Source: Candidatus Avelusimicrobium stercoris (GTDB lineage Bacteria > Elusimicrobiota > Elusimicrobia > Elusimicrobiales > Elusimicrobiaceae). From it: a stretch of 64,000 nt of DNA. Made by a program: the position numbers and the translations under genes. Below the pieces are notes generated by a model. The model did not search any database, had not been told where the DNA came from, and worked only from the letters and a program-made list of their open reading frames with translations. The DNA lies in the NCBI GenBank assembly GCA_002432025.1, contig DJFE01000037.1, positions 1 through 64,000 of the forward strand, in the 5' to 3' direction. Positions 52,793 through 61,483 of the stretch are shown in pieces. Positions within the stretch are counted from its first letter, which is position 1. Each line of letters opens with the position of its first letter.

Positions 52793-52799
52793 TACTATA
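52793..52799 (+). promoter_or_regulatory. -10 region of the DHS-like operon
   Basis: A TATAAT hexamer lies at about 52794-52799 in a very AT-rich stretch; the Shine-Dalgarno GAGG precedes the ATG at 52846. No clear -35. Confidence 0.5.
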
Positions 52800-52845
52800 A
52801 TTTACTAAATAGAAGTAAATAAATCCAGCAGAGGTGTAAAAAGAA

Positions 52846-53919
52846 ATGGCAAAATTAACCAAGAAAGACTTTCTCAAAGACACCATCAAACACATTGACC
52901 TCAAAAAATACAATGTGGTTCCCTTGGTGGAAGCCTTTGGAAATATGGCCTACGCTTCTCGCGAAGTGGCCAGAGCGAGCAAAATCTACAATATGATGCT
53001 CTCCGACAAAAAGTGCTCCGTCATTTTGTGTATTGCGGGCTCTCTCGTTTCCGCGGGTATGAAGAAAGTCGTGGTGGATATGATTCAAAACAATATGGTT
53101 GACGCGATTGTTTCCAACGGCGCCAACATCGTGGACCAGGACTTCTTTGAAGCCCTTGGCTACAAACACTACATTGGTACTCCCTACAATCAAGATGACA
53201 ACTTGCTGCGCGATTTGCACATTGACCGCATCTACGACACCTATATTGACGAAGACCAGTTGAAGGAATGCGACGAAACCATCCACAAAATTTGCAACGC
53301 CTTGGAACCCCGTCCCTACTCTTCCCGCGAATTTATCTGGGAAATGGGCAAATGGCTTGAAAGCAAAGGCAAAGGCAAAGATTCTATCGTTTATAACGCT
53401 TACAAACACGGCGTGCCGGTGTTTGTGCCTGCGTTCTCGGACTGCTCTGCCGGTTTCGGCTTTGTAGCGCACCAGACCCAACACCCCGAAGCCCACGTTT
53501 CCATTGACAGCGCCAAGGATTTCTTGGAACTGACCAAAATCAAAATTAAAGCCAAAGAAACGGGCCTTATGATGTGGTCCGGTGGCGTACCGAAAAACTT
53601 TGCGCAGGATACCGTTGTGGCTGCTGAAATTTTAGGTGCGGACGCTCCTATGCACAAATATGCCGTACAAATTACGGTGGCTGATGTGCGCGACGGGGCT
53701 CTCTCCGGATCTACCTTGAAAGAGGCTTCCTCTTGGGGTAAAGTTTCCACCGCCTTGGAACAGATGGTGTACGGCGAATGCACGACCTTGATTCCGCTCA
53801 TCATCGGTTACGGTTACCACAAAGGCGCCTGGAAGAAACGCAAAGCCTCCAACTACGTCAAGTTCTTACAGGACGAAGACGCCAAGGTTGCCAAGGCCAA
53901 AGCGAAAAAATCCAAATAA
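52846..53919 (+). CDS. Deoxyhypusine synthase-like protein
   Basis: A 357-residue NAD-dependent enzyme of the DHS family. SNGANIVDQDFFEALGYKHYIGTP, VPVFVPAFSDCSAGFGF and MWSGGVPKNFAQDTVVAAEILG (with the Lys that forms the enzyme-substrate imine in DHS) are visible. Bacteria lack eIF5A, so bacterial members are thought to transfer the aminobutyl group of spermidine to small amines, for example making homospermidine; the reaction here is unproven. The C-terminus is Lys/Ala-rich. It heads a tightly packed six-gene run through comEC. Confidence 0.85.
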   Translation: MAKLTKKDFLKDTIKHIDLKKYNVVPLVEAFGNMAYASREVARASKIYNMMLSDKKCSVILCIAGSLVSAGMKKVVVDMIQNNMVDAIVSNGANIVDQDFFEALGYKHYIGTPYNQDDNLLRDLHIDRIYDTYIDEDQLKECDETIHKICNALEPRPYSSREFIWEMGKWLESKGKGKDSIVYNAYKHGVPVFVPAFSDCSAGFGFVAHQTQHPEAHVSIDSAKDFLELTKIKIKAKETGLMMWSGGVPKNFAQDTVVAAEILGADAPMHKYAVQITVADVRDGALSGSTLKEASSWGKVSTALEQMVYGECTTLIPLIIGYGYHKGAWKKRKASNYVKFLQDEDAKVAKAKAKKSK

Positions 53920-53923
53920 GCCG

Positions 53924-54778
53924 ATGCGCGTAAAAACCGCGTTTATTTGTTTATGTTTATTTATCTGCCCGTGTGCGTTATGCTACGGGCAGATAAATTT
54001 TTCCAGCGTAAACGGGGAACGCGGCTACGCCGCTATGCGTGGCACGTATGATTGGAATTTGGACAACGGTTTTATCTTATCGCCCGAATACGGCTACTAC
54101 CGTATGTCCGACAAAGAAATTGACGAAGCAGGCTCCACTTCCCGCTACGCGTTGGGGGTGTCCTACGAACTAAACGATACTTGGCGGCTGACCGCAGACG
54201 GATTTTGGCAGCCGCAAGCGGTGGGTTACCAGGCCGTAGGATATGGCCTAGGCGGAACGTGGTTTCCGTTCTACCGCTGGGAACAATTTGTAAACCCGCG
54301 CCTTTCGGCGCGTTTTTATCAGGCGCGTTACCGCTCGTATGTGGATAAAATGGGTAACGATTTGACAGGCGGGGCGTTCTCGCAAACCGAAACGGGCGTA
54401 CACGCCCAAGCAGCTACCGACGTAGGAAACTGGAAACTGCAAGCCGCCTGGCATAAAGTGATAAAATATAGTAGTTCCCAACCCGCAAATGTTACGTTTA
54501 GTTGGGCGGATATCCCGTTTATGACAGCCGTAGTACAAGGGTTTGTAAAAGAGGCCGCAGGCGTGTCCGTGCGTTACCAAACCGATTTTATAACGCCTTA
54601 TGCGGCCTTGGTGCGCTACCGCTACGCCGAACTTAGCGACAGCGCGGCGGCCGTCAGTGCGGGGCTGCACATTGTGCTGTGGGGGATGTCGGTTTCCGGC
54701 GGTGTGGAAGTATTTGAACCGCGAAGGGAAGCCAATCGCAAGACGTATTTTTCAATGTCTGCCGAAATAGAATTCTAG
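53924..54778 (+). CDS. Outer-membrane beta-barrel protein of unknown function
   Basis: About 284 residues from MRVKTAFICLCLFICPCALCYG, a signal peptide; the longer frame from 53888 overlaps the DHS-like gene and is unlikely. The mature part has alternating polar and aromatic strands (YALGVSYELNDTWRLTADGFW, ARFYQARYRSYVD) and ends SAEIEF, the terminal-Phe signal for beta-barrel assembly. About ten to twelve strands seem possible. I do not recognise the family. It lies four bases after the DHS-like gene and 12 before the DoxX gene. Confidence 0.72.
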   Translation: MRVKTAFICLCLFICPCALCYGQINFSSVNGERGYAAMRGTYDWNLDNGFILSPEYGYYRMSDKEIDEAGSTSRYALGVSYELNDTWRLTADGFWQPQAVGYQAVGYGLGGTWFPFYRWEQFVNPRLSARFYQARYRSYVDKMGNDLTGGAFSQTETGVHAQAATDVGNWKLQAAWHKVIKYSSSQPANVTFSWADIPFMTAVVQGFVKEAAGVSVRYQTDFITPYAALVRYRYAELSDSAAAVSAGLHIVLWGMSVSGGVEVFEPRREANRKTYFSMSAEIEF

Positions 54779-54790
54779 CCGGAGGAACCC

Positions 54791-55231
54791 GTGCCTAAAC
54801 TTGATTTACATTGTAATATAGACGAAAAAATGTTTTCGCTGACGCTTTTTTTAACCCGGCTTTTGACCGGGCTGACGCTCCTGTATATTACCGTAGGGTG
54901 CTTACTATTCTACCGCGAATTTTTGTATAACGCCACGGCTATGGGCCTGCCACTACCTGTTCCGGCGGGGCTGACGATTGTAATAGCGGAACTGTTTTTA
55001 AGTTTGCTTTTAATGCTGGGCTGGTTTACGCGCCCGGCGGCGGGGCTCTCCCTGCTTGCAACGGCGGGGCTGGCGACCGTGTTTTTTGCGTCTGATTTTA
55101 ATAAACTGTATGTAGCGCTGCTAGTGCTACTGGCGGCCGCCTTGCTGCCGTGCGCGCTCTTGGGCCCCGGAAAAATCAGTTTGGATTATTCCCACGCGGT
55201 GCGCCGCGCCAATAAAAAATTTAGAGGTTAA
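54791..55231 (+). CDS. DoxX-like four-helix membrane protein
   Basis: A 146-residue inner-membrane protein with four hydrophobic helices (about 14-38, 55-72, 76-95, 98-118), the DoxX/SURF4-like layout: RLLTGLTLLYITVGCL, then ELFLSLLLMLGWFTRPAAGLSLLATA. The start is GTG, with GGAGG six bases upstream. Members take part in redox or thiosulfate-related membrane reactions, but the function here is unknown. The dnaX start follows two bases later. Confidence 0.75.
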   Translation: MPKLDLHCNIDEKMFSLTLFLTRLLTGLTLLYITVGCLLFYREFLYNATAMGLPLPVPAGLTIVIAELFLSLLLMLGWFTRPAAGLSLLATAGLATVFFASDFNKLYVALLVLLAAALLPCALLGPGKISLDYSHAVRRANKKFRG

Positions 55232-55233
55232 TT

Positions 55234-57051
55234 ATGGAAATGTTTGACGAAAATCATCAATATGTAAGTTTAGCCAACAAATACCGCCCCCAAAAGTTTG
55301 AAGATATGGTGGGGCAGGAAAGCATTTCCAAAACGCTCCAAAACGCTTTAAAACTGGGGCGCATCGGCCACGCGTATTTGTTTTACGGACCGCGCGGATG
55401 CGGTAAAACCACCACGGCGCGTATTTTGGCAAAGGCCTTAAACTGCACGGGGCACGGCAACGATAAGCCGACCGCCGAACCGTGCGGAGAGTGCCCCCAA
55501 TGCCGTGAAATCGCCCAAAGCGCAGACCTGGACGTCCTGGAATTGGACGCCGCGAGCAATACGCAGGTGGAAAAGGTGCGCGAAGCCATTATTGACACGG
55601 TGGCCTTGGCCTCGTCGCGCGACCGCTATAAAGTTTTTATCTTGGACGAAGTGCATATGCTTTCGGCCAGTTCCTTTAACGCGCTTTTAAAAACGATTGA
55701 AGAACCCCCGGCCCACGTGGTTTTTATATTAGCAACCACCGAAAAGCACAAAGTGCCCGCCACTATTGTCAGCCGCTGCCAAACCTTCCGCTTCCGCCCG
55801 ATAACGGTGGACGAAATCAGCGCGCACTTACTAGACTTAGCCGAAGCGGAAAGCATAGATTTAACGCCCGGCGCGGCCAAAATTATCGCCAAAAACGCGG
55901 GCGGCGCAATGCGCGATGCGCTGACCTTGATGGACCGCGCGATTGCCTATTCCGGCAACCGCATTGACGAAAAATTAGTGGGCGAAATGCTGGGCCTTAC
56001 GCCAGATGAATTAATCAAAGATACAGTTACCGCCCTAGTTCAAAAGGACAACGCGGCCCTGCACCAAGCCTTTGAAACCTTAAAAAACGAGGGCTTTGAC
56101 GCCAATTCTTTCCTAAAAGATTTAAAAAACGCCTTGGGCGATCTGTTTTACTTTGCCTTGGGCCAAGGCGGAGAACCCTTTGAAGGGGCCAAGCAAATTA
56201 CCGAAAAGGTTTCCCCCGGATTTTTGGCGCAACTTTCGCGCAAGGTAAATAAAATTACCGAAGAAGTAAAATTTTCCGATAACGCCTTAATCAGCGCCGA
56301 GGTCGGGCTGTTTACGGTAATGGACAGTTGCTTGGATTTGGATAACTTTGTGCGCCGTTTGGAAGCCTTGGAAAAAGGCCTCCCGGCGGTTGCTTCTGCG
56401 CCCGCGCCTGTGCGCCGCGCCCCGGCGCCAACGCCCCGGCCTACGCCTAAACCCGCTCCCGCACCGCGCGTAACGTCAGCCGCCGTCCGCCCGGCCTCTG
56501 TGGTTCGGCCCGCTCCGGTTGTAAAACCTGCCCCGCGCCCGACCGTGGACGATATCATCGCCGATGACGAGGTGGCAGAAGAAGCCGCCCCGGTATCCTC
56601 CGGCACGCTGACGGACCGCCAAATTTGGGATAAAATGCTTCTGCAATTTAAAAAGAGCCCGTTTGTTTATGACGTAATGTTAAACAGCACGGTGCAATTC
56701 GGCGCAGACGAGTGGACCCTTTGCTTTCCGCCCGGCAAGGAGTTTTACCAAATCCCGGCCCAAAACAAGTTGGGAGATTTGGAAGCCGCCGCTAAAAAAA
56801 TAAGCGGCCGCACCATTAAATTTAAAATTTCTTCCGGCACGCCCAAGGACGATAAACCCGCTCCTGCCGCGGCGCCTAAACAGGCCCCTGCGGCTAACGG
56901 CAATGCGTCGGCGGCCATTTCCAACGAAGAGCCCTTTGTAAAAGGGGATTTTTCAGCGGATGCGGCGGCCCCCGCAGGTACGGCTCCGGCCGATGCCCCC
57001 GAAGAATTAAAGGATATTTTAGAAATTATCCCTGGGGAGTTGTTAGCCTAA
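55234..57051 (+). CDS. dnaX: DNA polymerase III tau/gamma subunit
   Basis: A 605-residue clamp-loader ATPase. LANKYRPQKFEDMVGQE, Walker A GPRGCGKTTTA, four zinc-binding Cys (CTGHG..CGECPQC), Walker B FILDEVHML and the SRC arginine finger (TIVSRCQTF) are all present. Domains I-III (to about 365) are followed by a Pro/Ala-rich linker (385-440) and a C-terminal polymerase-contact region. An A7 run at 56794-56800 could allow slippage; an extra A would end translation at 56818-56820 and give a shorter gamma-like product. It is joined to recR three bases downstream. Confidence 0.96.
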   Translation: MEMFDENHQYVSLANKYRPQKFEDMVGQESISKTLQNALKLGRIGHAYLFYGPRGCGKTTTARILAKALNCTGHGNDKPTAEPCGECPQCREIAQSADLDVLELDAASNTQVEKVREAIIDTVALASSRDRYKVFILDEVHMLSASSFNALLKTIEEPPAHVVFILATTEKHKVPATIVSRCQTFRFRPITVDEISAHLLDLAEAESIDLTPGAAKIIAKNAGGAMRDALTLMDRAIAYSGNRIDEKLVGEMLGLTPDELIKDTVTALVQKDNAALHQAFETLKNEGFDANSFLKDLKNALGDLFYFALGQGGEPFEGAKQITEKVSPGFLAQLSRKVNKITEEVKFSDNALISAEVGLFTVMDSCLDLDNFVRRLEALEKGLPAVASAPAPVRRAPAPTPRPTPKPAPAPRVTSAAVRPASVVRPAPVVKPAPRPTVDDIIADDEVAEEAAPVSSGTLTDRQIWDKMLLQFKKSPFVYDVMLNSTVQFGADEWTLCFPPGKEFYQIPAQNKLGDLEAAAKKISGRTIKFKISSGTPKDDKPAPAAAPKQAPAANGNASAAISNEEPFVKGDFSADAAAPAGTAPADAPEELKDILEIIPGELLA

Positions 57052-57054
57052 TTT

Positions 57055-57648
57055 ATGAAGAGTTTAGACCGTTTTATCCGTGCGTTGCGCCGTTTGCCGG
57101 GGGTTGGCCCGCGGCAGGCGGAGCGTTTTTCGGCTTATTTTTTGCGTGCTTCGCAAGGCGAAACGGAAGAATTTATCAATGCGCTTTTGTCGGTCAAGCA
57201 AGACGTTAAACTTTGCCCCGTATGCTTTGCATACAGCGAGGACGGCCTGTGCCCCATTTGCCGCGACCAAGACCGCGACCACGGCCTGATTTGCGTGGTG
57301 GAGGACCCGCAGGATATTGAATCCATTGAAAAAACAGGCGCGTTTAAAGGCGTATATCACGTTTTGCACGGGGCCATTTCCCCAATGGAAGGCCGCGGCG
57401 CGGACCAAGTAAAGGTGCGCGAACTGTTAGAGCGCGTGCAACACGCACAAACCCCGGTGCGCGAGGTCATCATCGCCACGGACCCGGACAGCGAAGGCGA
57501 AACAACGGCTCTGTATTTGGCGGATTTGCTGCGCGGGCTCGTGGGGCAGGTTACGCGTATCGGCTATGGGGTACCGCTGGGCGGGGACATTGATTACATT
57601 GACGAAATGACGCTTGGATACTCTTTAAAAGGCCGCACCAAACTCTAA
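57055..57648 (+). CDS. recR: Recombination mediator RecR
   Basis: A 197-residue protein that helps load RecA at gaps with RecF/RecO. It has an N-terminal helix-hairpin-helix (LRRLPGVGPRQAERFS), a zinc finger (CPVCFAYSEDGLCPIC) and a Toprim domain (ICVVEDPQDIESIE, IIATDPDSEGETTALYL). Length and order are standard. The dnaX-recR pairing is conserved across many bacteria. The stop overlaps the comEC start by one base. Confidence 0.97.
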   Translation: MKSLDRFIRALRRLPGVGPRQAERFSAYFLRASQGETEEFINALLSVKQDVKLCPVCFAYSEDGLCPICRDQDRDHGLICVVEDPQDIESIEKTGAFKGVYHVLHGAISPMEGRGADQVKVRELLERVQHAQTPVREVIIATDPDSEGETTALYLADLLRGLVGQVTRIGYGVPLGGDIDYIDEMTLGYSLKGRTKL

Positions 57649-59507
57649 TGCACCCGGATATGTACAAAAGGCCGCTGTTGTGGTGTCTGGCGGCTTTAAT
57701 TGTCGGTCTTGCGTTCTTTTACCGTCCTGCCCCGTCCGGGCAGGACGTTTTCCACTTTCTGCCACAAAAAGAAGTTACCCTCACCGGGCGGGTGGAAAGT
57801 TTCGCCGTCCGCAAGAAAAAATCCCAAAACGTAATTATCAAGGTTTTCTCCGTAAACGGGCAAAAGGCAACCGGGCAAATCTATGCACGCCTGCCGGATT
57901 TTACCCCGCAATGGAAGGATATTTTGGAAATTTCCGGCCGTTTACAGCAACCTTACGGCGTGGATTTACTCGGCAATTTTGATTGGCGCAATTACTTGGC
58001 GGACAAAGGTATTTTTACCGAAATCAAAGGTTCATCCGTATCGGTGGCGCGTCCTGCCGCGTGGCCGTGGCGCGTGATACGGGCCTTGCGCGCGGATATT
58101 CTGCGCGTATTAAACGAAGCCTTTCCGCCCGATTTAGCCTCCATTGCGGGCGGCGTATTATTAGGGGAGCGCGGCGAGCAGGACCCGGCGCTTTATAGCG
58201 CGTTCCAAGACAGCGGAGCCATCCACTTATTGGTGGCCTCGGGCGGTAACGTGGGGTTTGTTACACTCCTTACGCTGGCGGTTTGCTCGTGGATAGGGTT
58301 AAGCCGCAAGAAAATGCTCCTTTTAGCATTAGGCGTGGCGGGAGCCTACACGCTGATTGCCGGGGCTGACGCGCCGCTTGTGCGCGCTTATTTTATGGCG
58401 GTTTGCGCCTGCACCGGGTATTTATTAGGGCGCAACAGCGGCGTTTTCCAAGGGTTGTTGGTTTCGTGCTTTTTGATTTTGCTTTTTCAGCCCGCTTCGG
58501 TGTTTGAAACAGGATTTCAAATGTCCTTTTTGGCAACGCTTGCCATTATTATTTGCCTTAACAATTATAAAGTACCCGGAAAATGGCCCAAAACCCTGCG
58601 CTTTTTTGCGCAAATCTTTTTAGCCACCCTCTCCACCCAACTGGTGCTACTGCCCGAATTTACCAATGTTTTTTACAAAGTATCGGTAACGGGGCTTATT
58701 TCCAATATGCTTTTGGTGCCGCTGGCCTCGGTATTAATGGGGCTTTCGTTTGCGTATTATGTGTGCAATTCGCTGCATTTAGGGTGGATTTTACATACGG
58801 TAACGTATGGGGCGCTATGGCTATTTAAAACCTTGGTGGTTTATTTTGCTTCGTTTAAAATGTCCGCCTTGCAAATGGCCGCTTGGAGCGCGGGCACGAT
58901 TACCGCCTATTACGCGGGACTGTTTTTAATGTTTAATTTGCCGCTTAAAAATTTTGCGCGCAAAATCGCGCTTCCGTGTTTAGTGGTTCTTTTCGGCGCA
59001 CCGCTTGCGGAATATTTTTTCGCACCGGACATACAAATTTATTTATTAAACGAGTGGAACAAAAGCGGGGCCGTAATCCGCACGAAAAACGGCGGGGCGT
59101 TTTTAGCGGGAAGTGAACTGGACCCGGAAAAATTGCAAGCCGCCCTTTTGAAAACCGGGGTTAAACAACCAAACGCTATTTTGCTTTTTACGGACGAATC
59201 CGTTCCGCCGGAATTTTCCGCACGGTTTTCCAATGCGCGGGTTATCCGCCCGTTTGCGGATAATTGGCCAGGCGATAATTTCGCCTTCGGCCCCGTAACC
59301 GTGCAACTAAACTGGGGCGAGCACGAAACGCGCGAAGGCCGCCGCTGGATAAGCGAGGGCTACTCGGGCACGGACAAGGACGACGCGTCCTACTGCTTTA
59401 TTTACAAGGGTAAAAAGGCCTGTTTGGGCGCGTTTTCGCACTTTGCTTACAGCGGGGAAAAGCACGCCACCGCACAAAGAAATAAAACCATTGCGCTTAA
59501 AATTTAG
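57648..59507 (+). CDS. comEC: ComEC/Rec2-family DNA-uptake channel protein, short C-terminus
   Basis: A 619-residue membrane protein with the ComEC N-terminal OB-like region (about 35-130, VTLTGRVESF), then the Competence domain with many helices (about 150-440) including LLVASGGNVGF where the family has the ASGLHV motif. The C-terminal soluble part (about 460-619) is short and lacks the HxHxDH metallo-beta-lactamase motif, so the nuclease-like domain is degenerate or absent. ComEC normally moves single-stranded DNA through the inner membrane. It is last in the operon. Confidence 0.88.
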   Translation: MHPDMYKRPLLWCLAALIVGLAFFYRPAPSGQDVFHFLPQKEVTLTGRVESFAVRKKKSQNVIIKVFSVNGQKATGQIYARLPDFTPQWKDILEISGRLQQPYGVDLLGNFDWRNYLADKGIFTEIKGSSVSVARPAAWPWRVIRALRADILRVLNEAFPPDLASIAGGVLLGERGEQDPALYSAFQDSGAIHLLVASGGNVGFVTLLTLAVCSWIGLSRKKMLLLALGVAGAYTLIAGADAPLVRAYFMAVCACTGYLLGRNSGVFQGLLVSCFLILLFQPASVFETGFQMSFLATLAIIICLNNYKVPGKWPKTLRFFAQIFLATLSTQLVLLPEFTNVFYKVSVTGLISNMLLVPLASVLMGLSFAYYVCNSLHLGWILHTVTYGALWLFKTLVVYFASFKMSALQMAAWSAGTITAYYAGLFLMFNLPLKNFARKIALPCLVVLFGAPLAEYFFAPDIQIYLLNEWNKSGAVIRTKNGGAFLAGSELDPEKLQAALLKTGVKQPNAILLFTDESVPPEFSARFSNARVIRPFADNWPGDNFAFGPVTVQLNWGEHETREGRRWISEGYSGTDKDDASYCFIYKGKKACLGAFSHFAYSGEKHATAQRNKTIALKI

Positions 59508-59540
59508 ATATAATAAAAAAGCGCTGTGGAGGACACGATT

Positions 59541-60029
59541 ATGGAACAAGCAGAATTAAAACAACACCAACGTTTTTTGAAGGAAGCCGTTAAAATGGCC
59601 GAGAAAGGTATGAACTCGGGCAAGGGCGGTCCGTTCGGTGCAGTCATTGTAAAAGACGGGAAGATTATCGCCCGCGGCTGCAACCAGGTAACTTCTACCA
59701 ACGACCCTACCCGCCACGCCGAAGTTGACGCTATCCGCAAAGCCTGCAAAAAGTTAGGCTCTTTTGAACTGACGGATTGCATTATTTATTCCTCTTGCGA
59801 GCCGTGCCCGATGTGCTTGGGCGCCATTTACTGGTGCCGCCCCAAGGCCCTGTATTTTGCGGCGGACCGCTTTACCGCGGCCAAATACGGCTTTGACGAT
59901 GAATTTATTTACAAAGAAGTCGTTTTGCCCACCGACAAACGCGCTATTAAAACCTATTGCATAGACATTTCCAACAAAACGGAACCGTTTGAACAATGGG
60001 GCAACAAAACAGATAAGATTGAATATTAA
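59541..60029 (+). CDS. guaD: Guanine deaminase / nucleoside deaminase
   Basis: About 162 residues of the cytidine-deaminase fold. HAEVDAIRKA gives the zinc-binding His and catalytic Glu, and PCPMCLGAI the two zinc Cys. The overall match (MNSGKGGPFGAVIVKDGKIIA, IYWCRPKALYFAADR, EPFEQW) is to the B. subtilis GuaD type that converts guanine to xanthine, rather than tRNA adenosine deaminase TadA. I chose ATG at 59541 because GGAGG lies eight bases upstream. A TATAAT near 59509 is a likely -10. A terminator follows. Confidence 0.88.
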   Translation: MEQAELKQHQRFLKEAVKMAEKGMNSGKGGPFGAVIVKDGKIIARGCNQVTSTNDPTRHAEVDAIRKACKKLGSFELTDCIIYSSCEPCPMCLGAIYWCRPKALYFAADRFTAAKYGFDDEFIYKEVVLPTDKRAIKTYCIDISNKTEPFEQWGNKTDKIEY

Positions 60030-60031
60030 TT

Positions 60032-60062
60032 AAAAAGCCCGTCCAGTTGGCGGGCTTTTTTA
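60032..60062. terminator. Bidirectional terminator between guaD and nagZ
   Basis: AAAAAGCCCG pairs with CGGGCTTTTT around a short loop; A and T runs on either side allow both directions. Confidence 0.92.
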
Positions 60063-60067
60063 TGGCT

Positions 60068-61483
60068 TTATAAAGTAACAGGCAGGTGGCCTTGGAGGGC
60101 AAATTTGCCAAGCAGGCACTCCGCCGCCGCGCGCTGGAAGGACGGCGCGGGGCTAAACGTAAACAAGGTGCTTGATGCGTTTAATTGTTTGGCGGCCCAC
60201 GGGTTCGCAAGCGCAATTAACAAATGCGCCGGGTACTGTTTTAAGGCCGTTTTCCCGCGGGCTATTTCCGCCGGGTCCAGCGCGATTTTTCCTTTAAAGG
60301 CCTGATACCGCCGCCAGCACAACACCACCAATTTATTCGCCTTTTCGCCCGGGTTTACCACGGTTACGCCGCCTTGGCGTAAGGCATTTATAAAGGGTTC
60401 AGACGATAAATTTTCATCATTTCCAACTTCTATTACTTGCACCGTTTGCCCCGGTTTAAGCGAAACTTTGGGTCCCAGCCAGGTAAGCGCCTTTTGGGCG
60501 GCGCGGGTGGCAAAGTCCGTCGGTTGAAAGGCCGTTTCTTCGGGTTGCGCGGGGATAATATCCGCACGCTCACAAAGGCTGTCTTGCTGGTGTTCGGCTT
60601 CGGCCAGCAAGGTTTTATCCAGTGGTACTTGGTGTAAAAATTCTAGCAGTTCAAACGGATTTTCCGGCACCAGCAAAATATGCGCCCCCGCCCGGAAGGC
60701 CGCCAAGGCGGCTTGTTTTTCGTCGCCTAGCGCCTTCATACACAAGGCGTCCGTTACTACGCAGCCTTTATAGCCCAGTTTGGTTTTAAGCAGTCCGCTA
60801 ATAATTTTAGCGGAAAGCGAAGCCGGGCTTTTTTCGTCCAGTGCGGGCACCAATAAATGACCCACCATTACGCTGTCCGCCAGCGGTAATAAATCCCTAA
60901 ACGGGGCAAGTTCGTTCGTTTGCAAATGTTCAGCCATAGACGGCACCGTAGGCATAGCCATATGGGAATCGGTGGACGTGTTGCCGTGCCCCGGGAAGTG
61001 CTTTATGCTGTTGAGCGCGCCCCCTTTGGCAAGCCCCTTTATAAACGCCCTAGCCAAACGCGAAACCAACTGCGGATCTGCCCCGAAAGAACGCGTATTA
61101 ACAATCGGGTTTTGCGGGCAATCGGCCAAATCCAATACGGGGGCAAACACCCAATCCACGCCCAAACTTTTGGCTTGGCGGGCAGTTAAAAGACCCTTTT
61201 CAAAGGCTAAATCTTCCTCGTTTGCGGCCCCCAAGGCCAGGTTAGAGGGCAATAACTCCGCATCGGGCAGCCAACGGCCTAGACCGTCCTCATAATCGGC
61301 TGAAATTAAAATCTTTTTTAAAGGAGAAGCCTCCCGCAAAGCACGTGTTAATTCGGCCACTTGCTGGCGCGTACCGCCATAAAGGCAAAAGCCGCCCACA
61401 CCCAAGCGGGCCAATTTTAAAGCGTCCTCGGGGGCGGTTTTTCCAAACCAAAAGCCGGGGTGAACTAAACGGTTAATCTTCAT
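60068..61483 (-). CDS. nagZ: Beta-N-acetylhexosaminidase NagZ
   Basis: About 471 residues, family GH3. Removes GlcNAc from anhydro-muropeptides during peptidoglycan recycling. IKHFPGHGNTSTDSHMAMP contains the GH3 NagZ loop with the catalytic His/Asp pair, and VVTDALCMKAL the nucleophile Asp. The C-terminal 120 residues form an additional domain, longer than E. coli NagZ (341 residues) and nearer to Gram-positive two-domain forms. I start at 61483 (MKINRLVHPG); this ATG overlaps the anmK stop (ATGA). No signal peptide, so cytoplasmic. Confidence 0.93.
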   Translation of the reverse strand: MKINRLVHPGFWFGKTAPEDALKLARLGVGGFCLYGGTRQQVAELTRALREASPLKKILISADYEDGLGRWLPDAELLPSNLALGAANEEDLAFEKGLLTARQAKSLGVDWVFAPVLDLADCPQNPIVNTRSFGADPQLVSRLARAFIKGLAKGGALNSIKHFPGHGNTSTDSHMAMPTVPSMAEHLQTNELAPFRDLLPLADSVMVGHLLVPALDEKSPASLSAKIISGLLKTKLGYKGCVVTDALCMKALGDEKQAALAAFRAGAHILLVPENPFELLEFLHQVPLDKTLLAEAEHQQDSLCERADIIPAQPEETAFQPTDFATRAAQKALTWLGPKVSLKPGQTVQVIEVGNDENLSSEPFINALRQGGVTVVNPGEKANKLVVLCWRRYQAFKGKIALDPAEIARGKTALKQYPAHLLIALANPWAAKQLNASSTLFTFSPAPSFQRAAAECLLGKFALQGHLPVTL

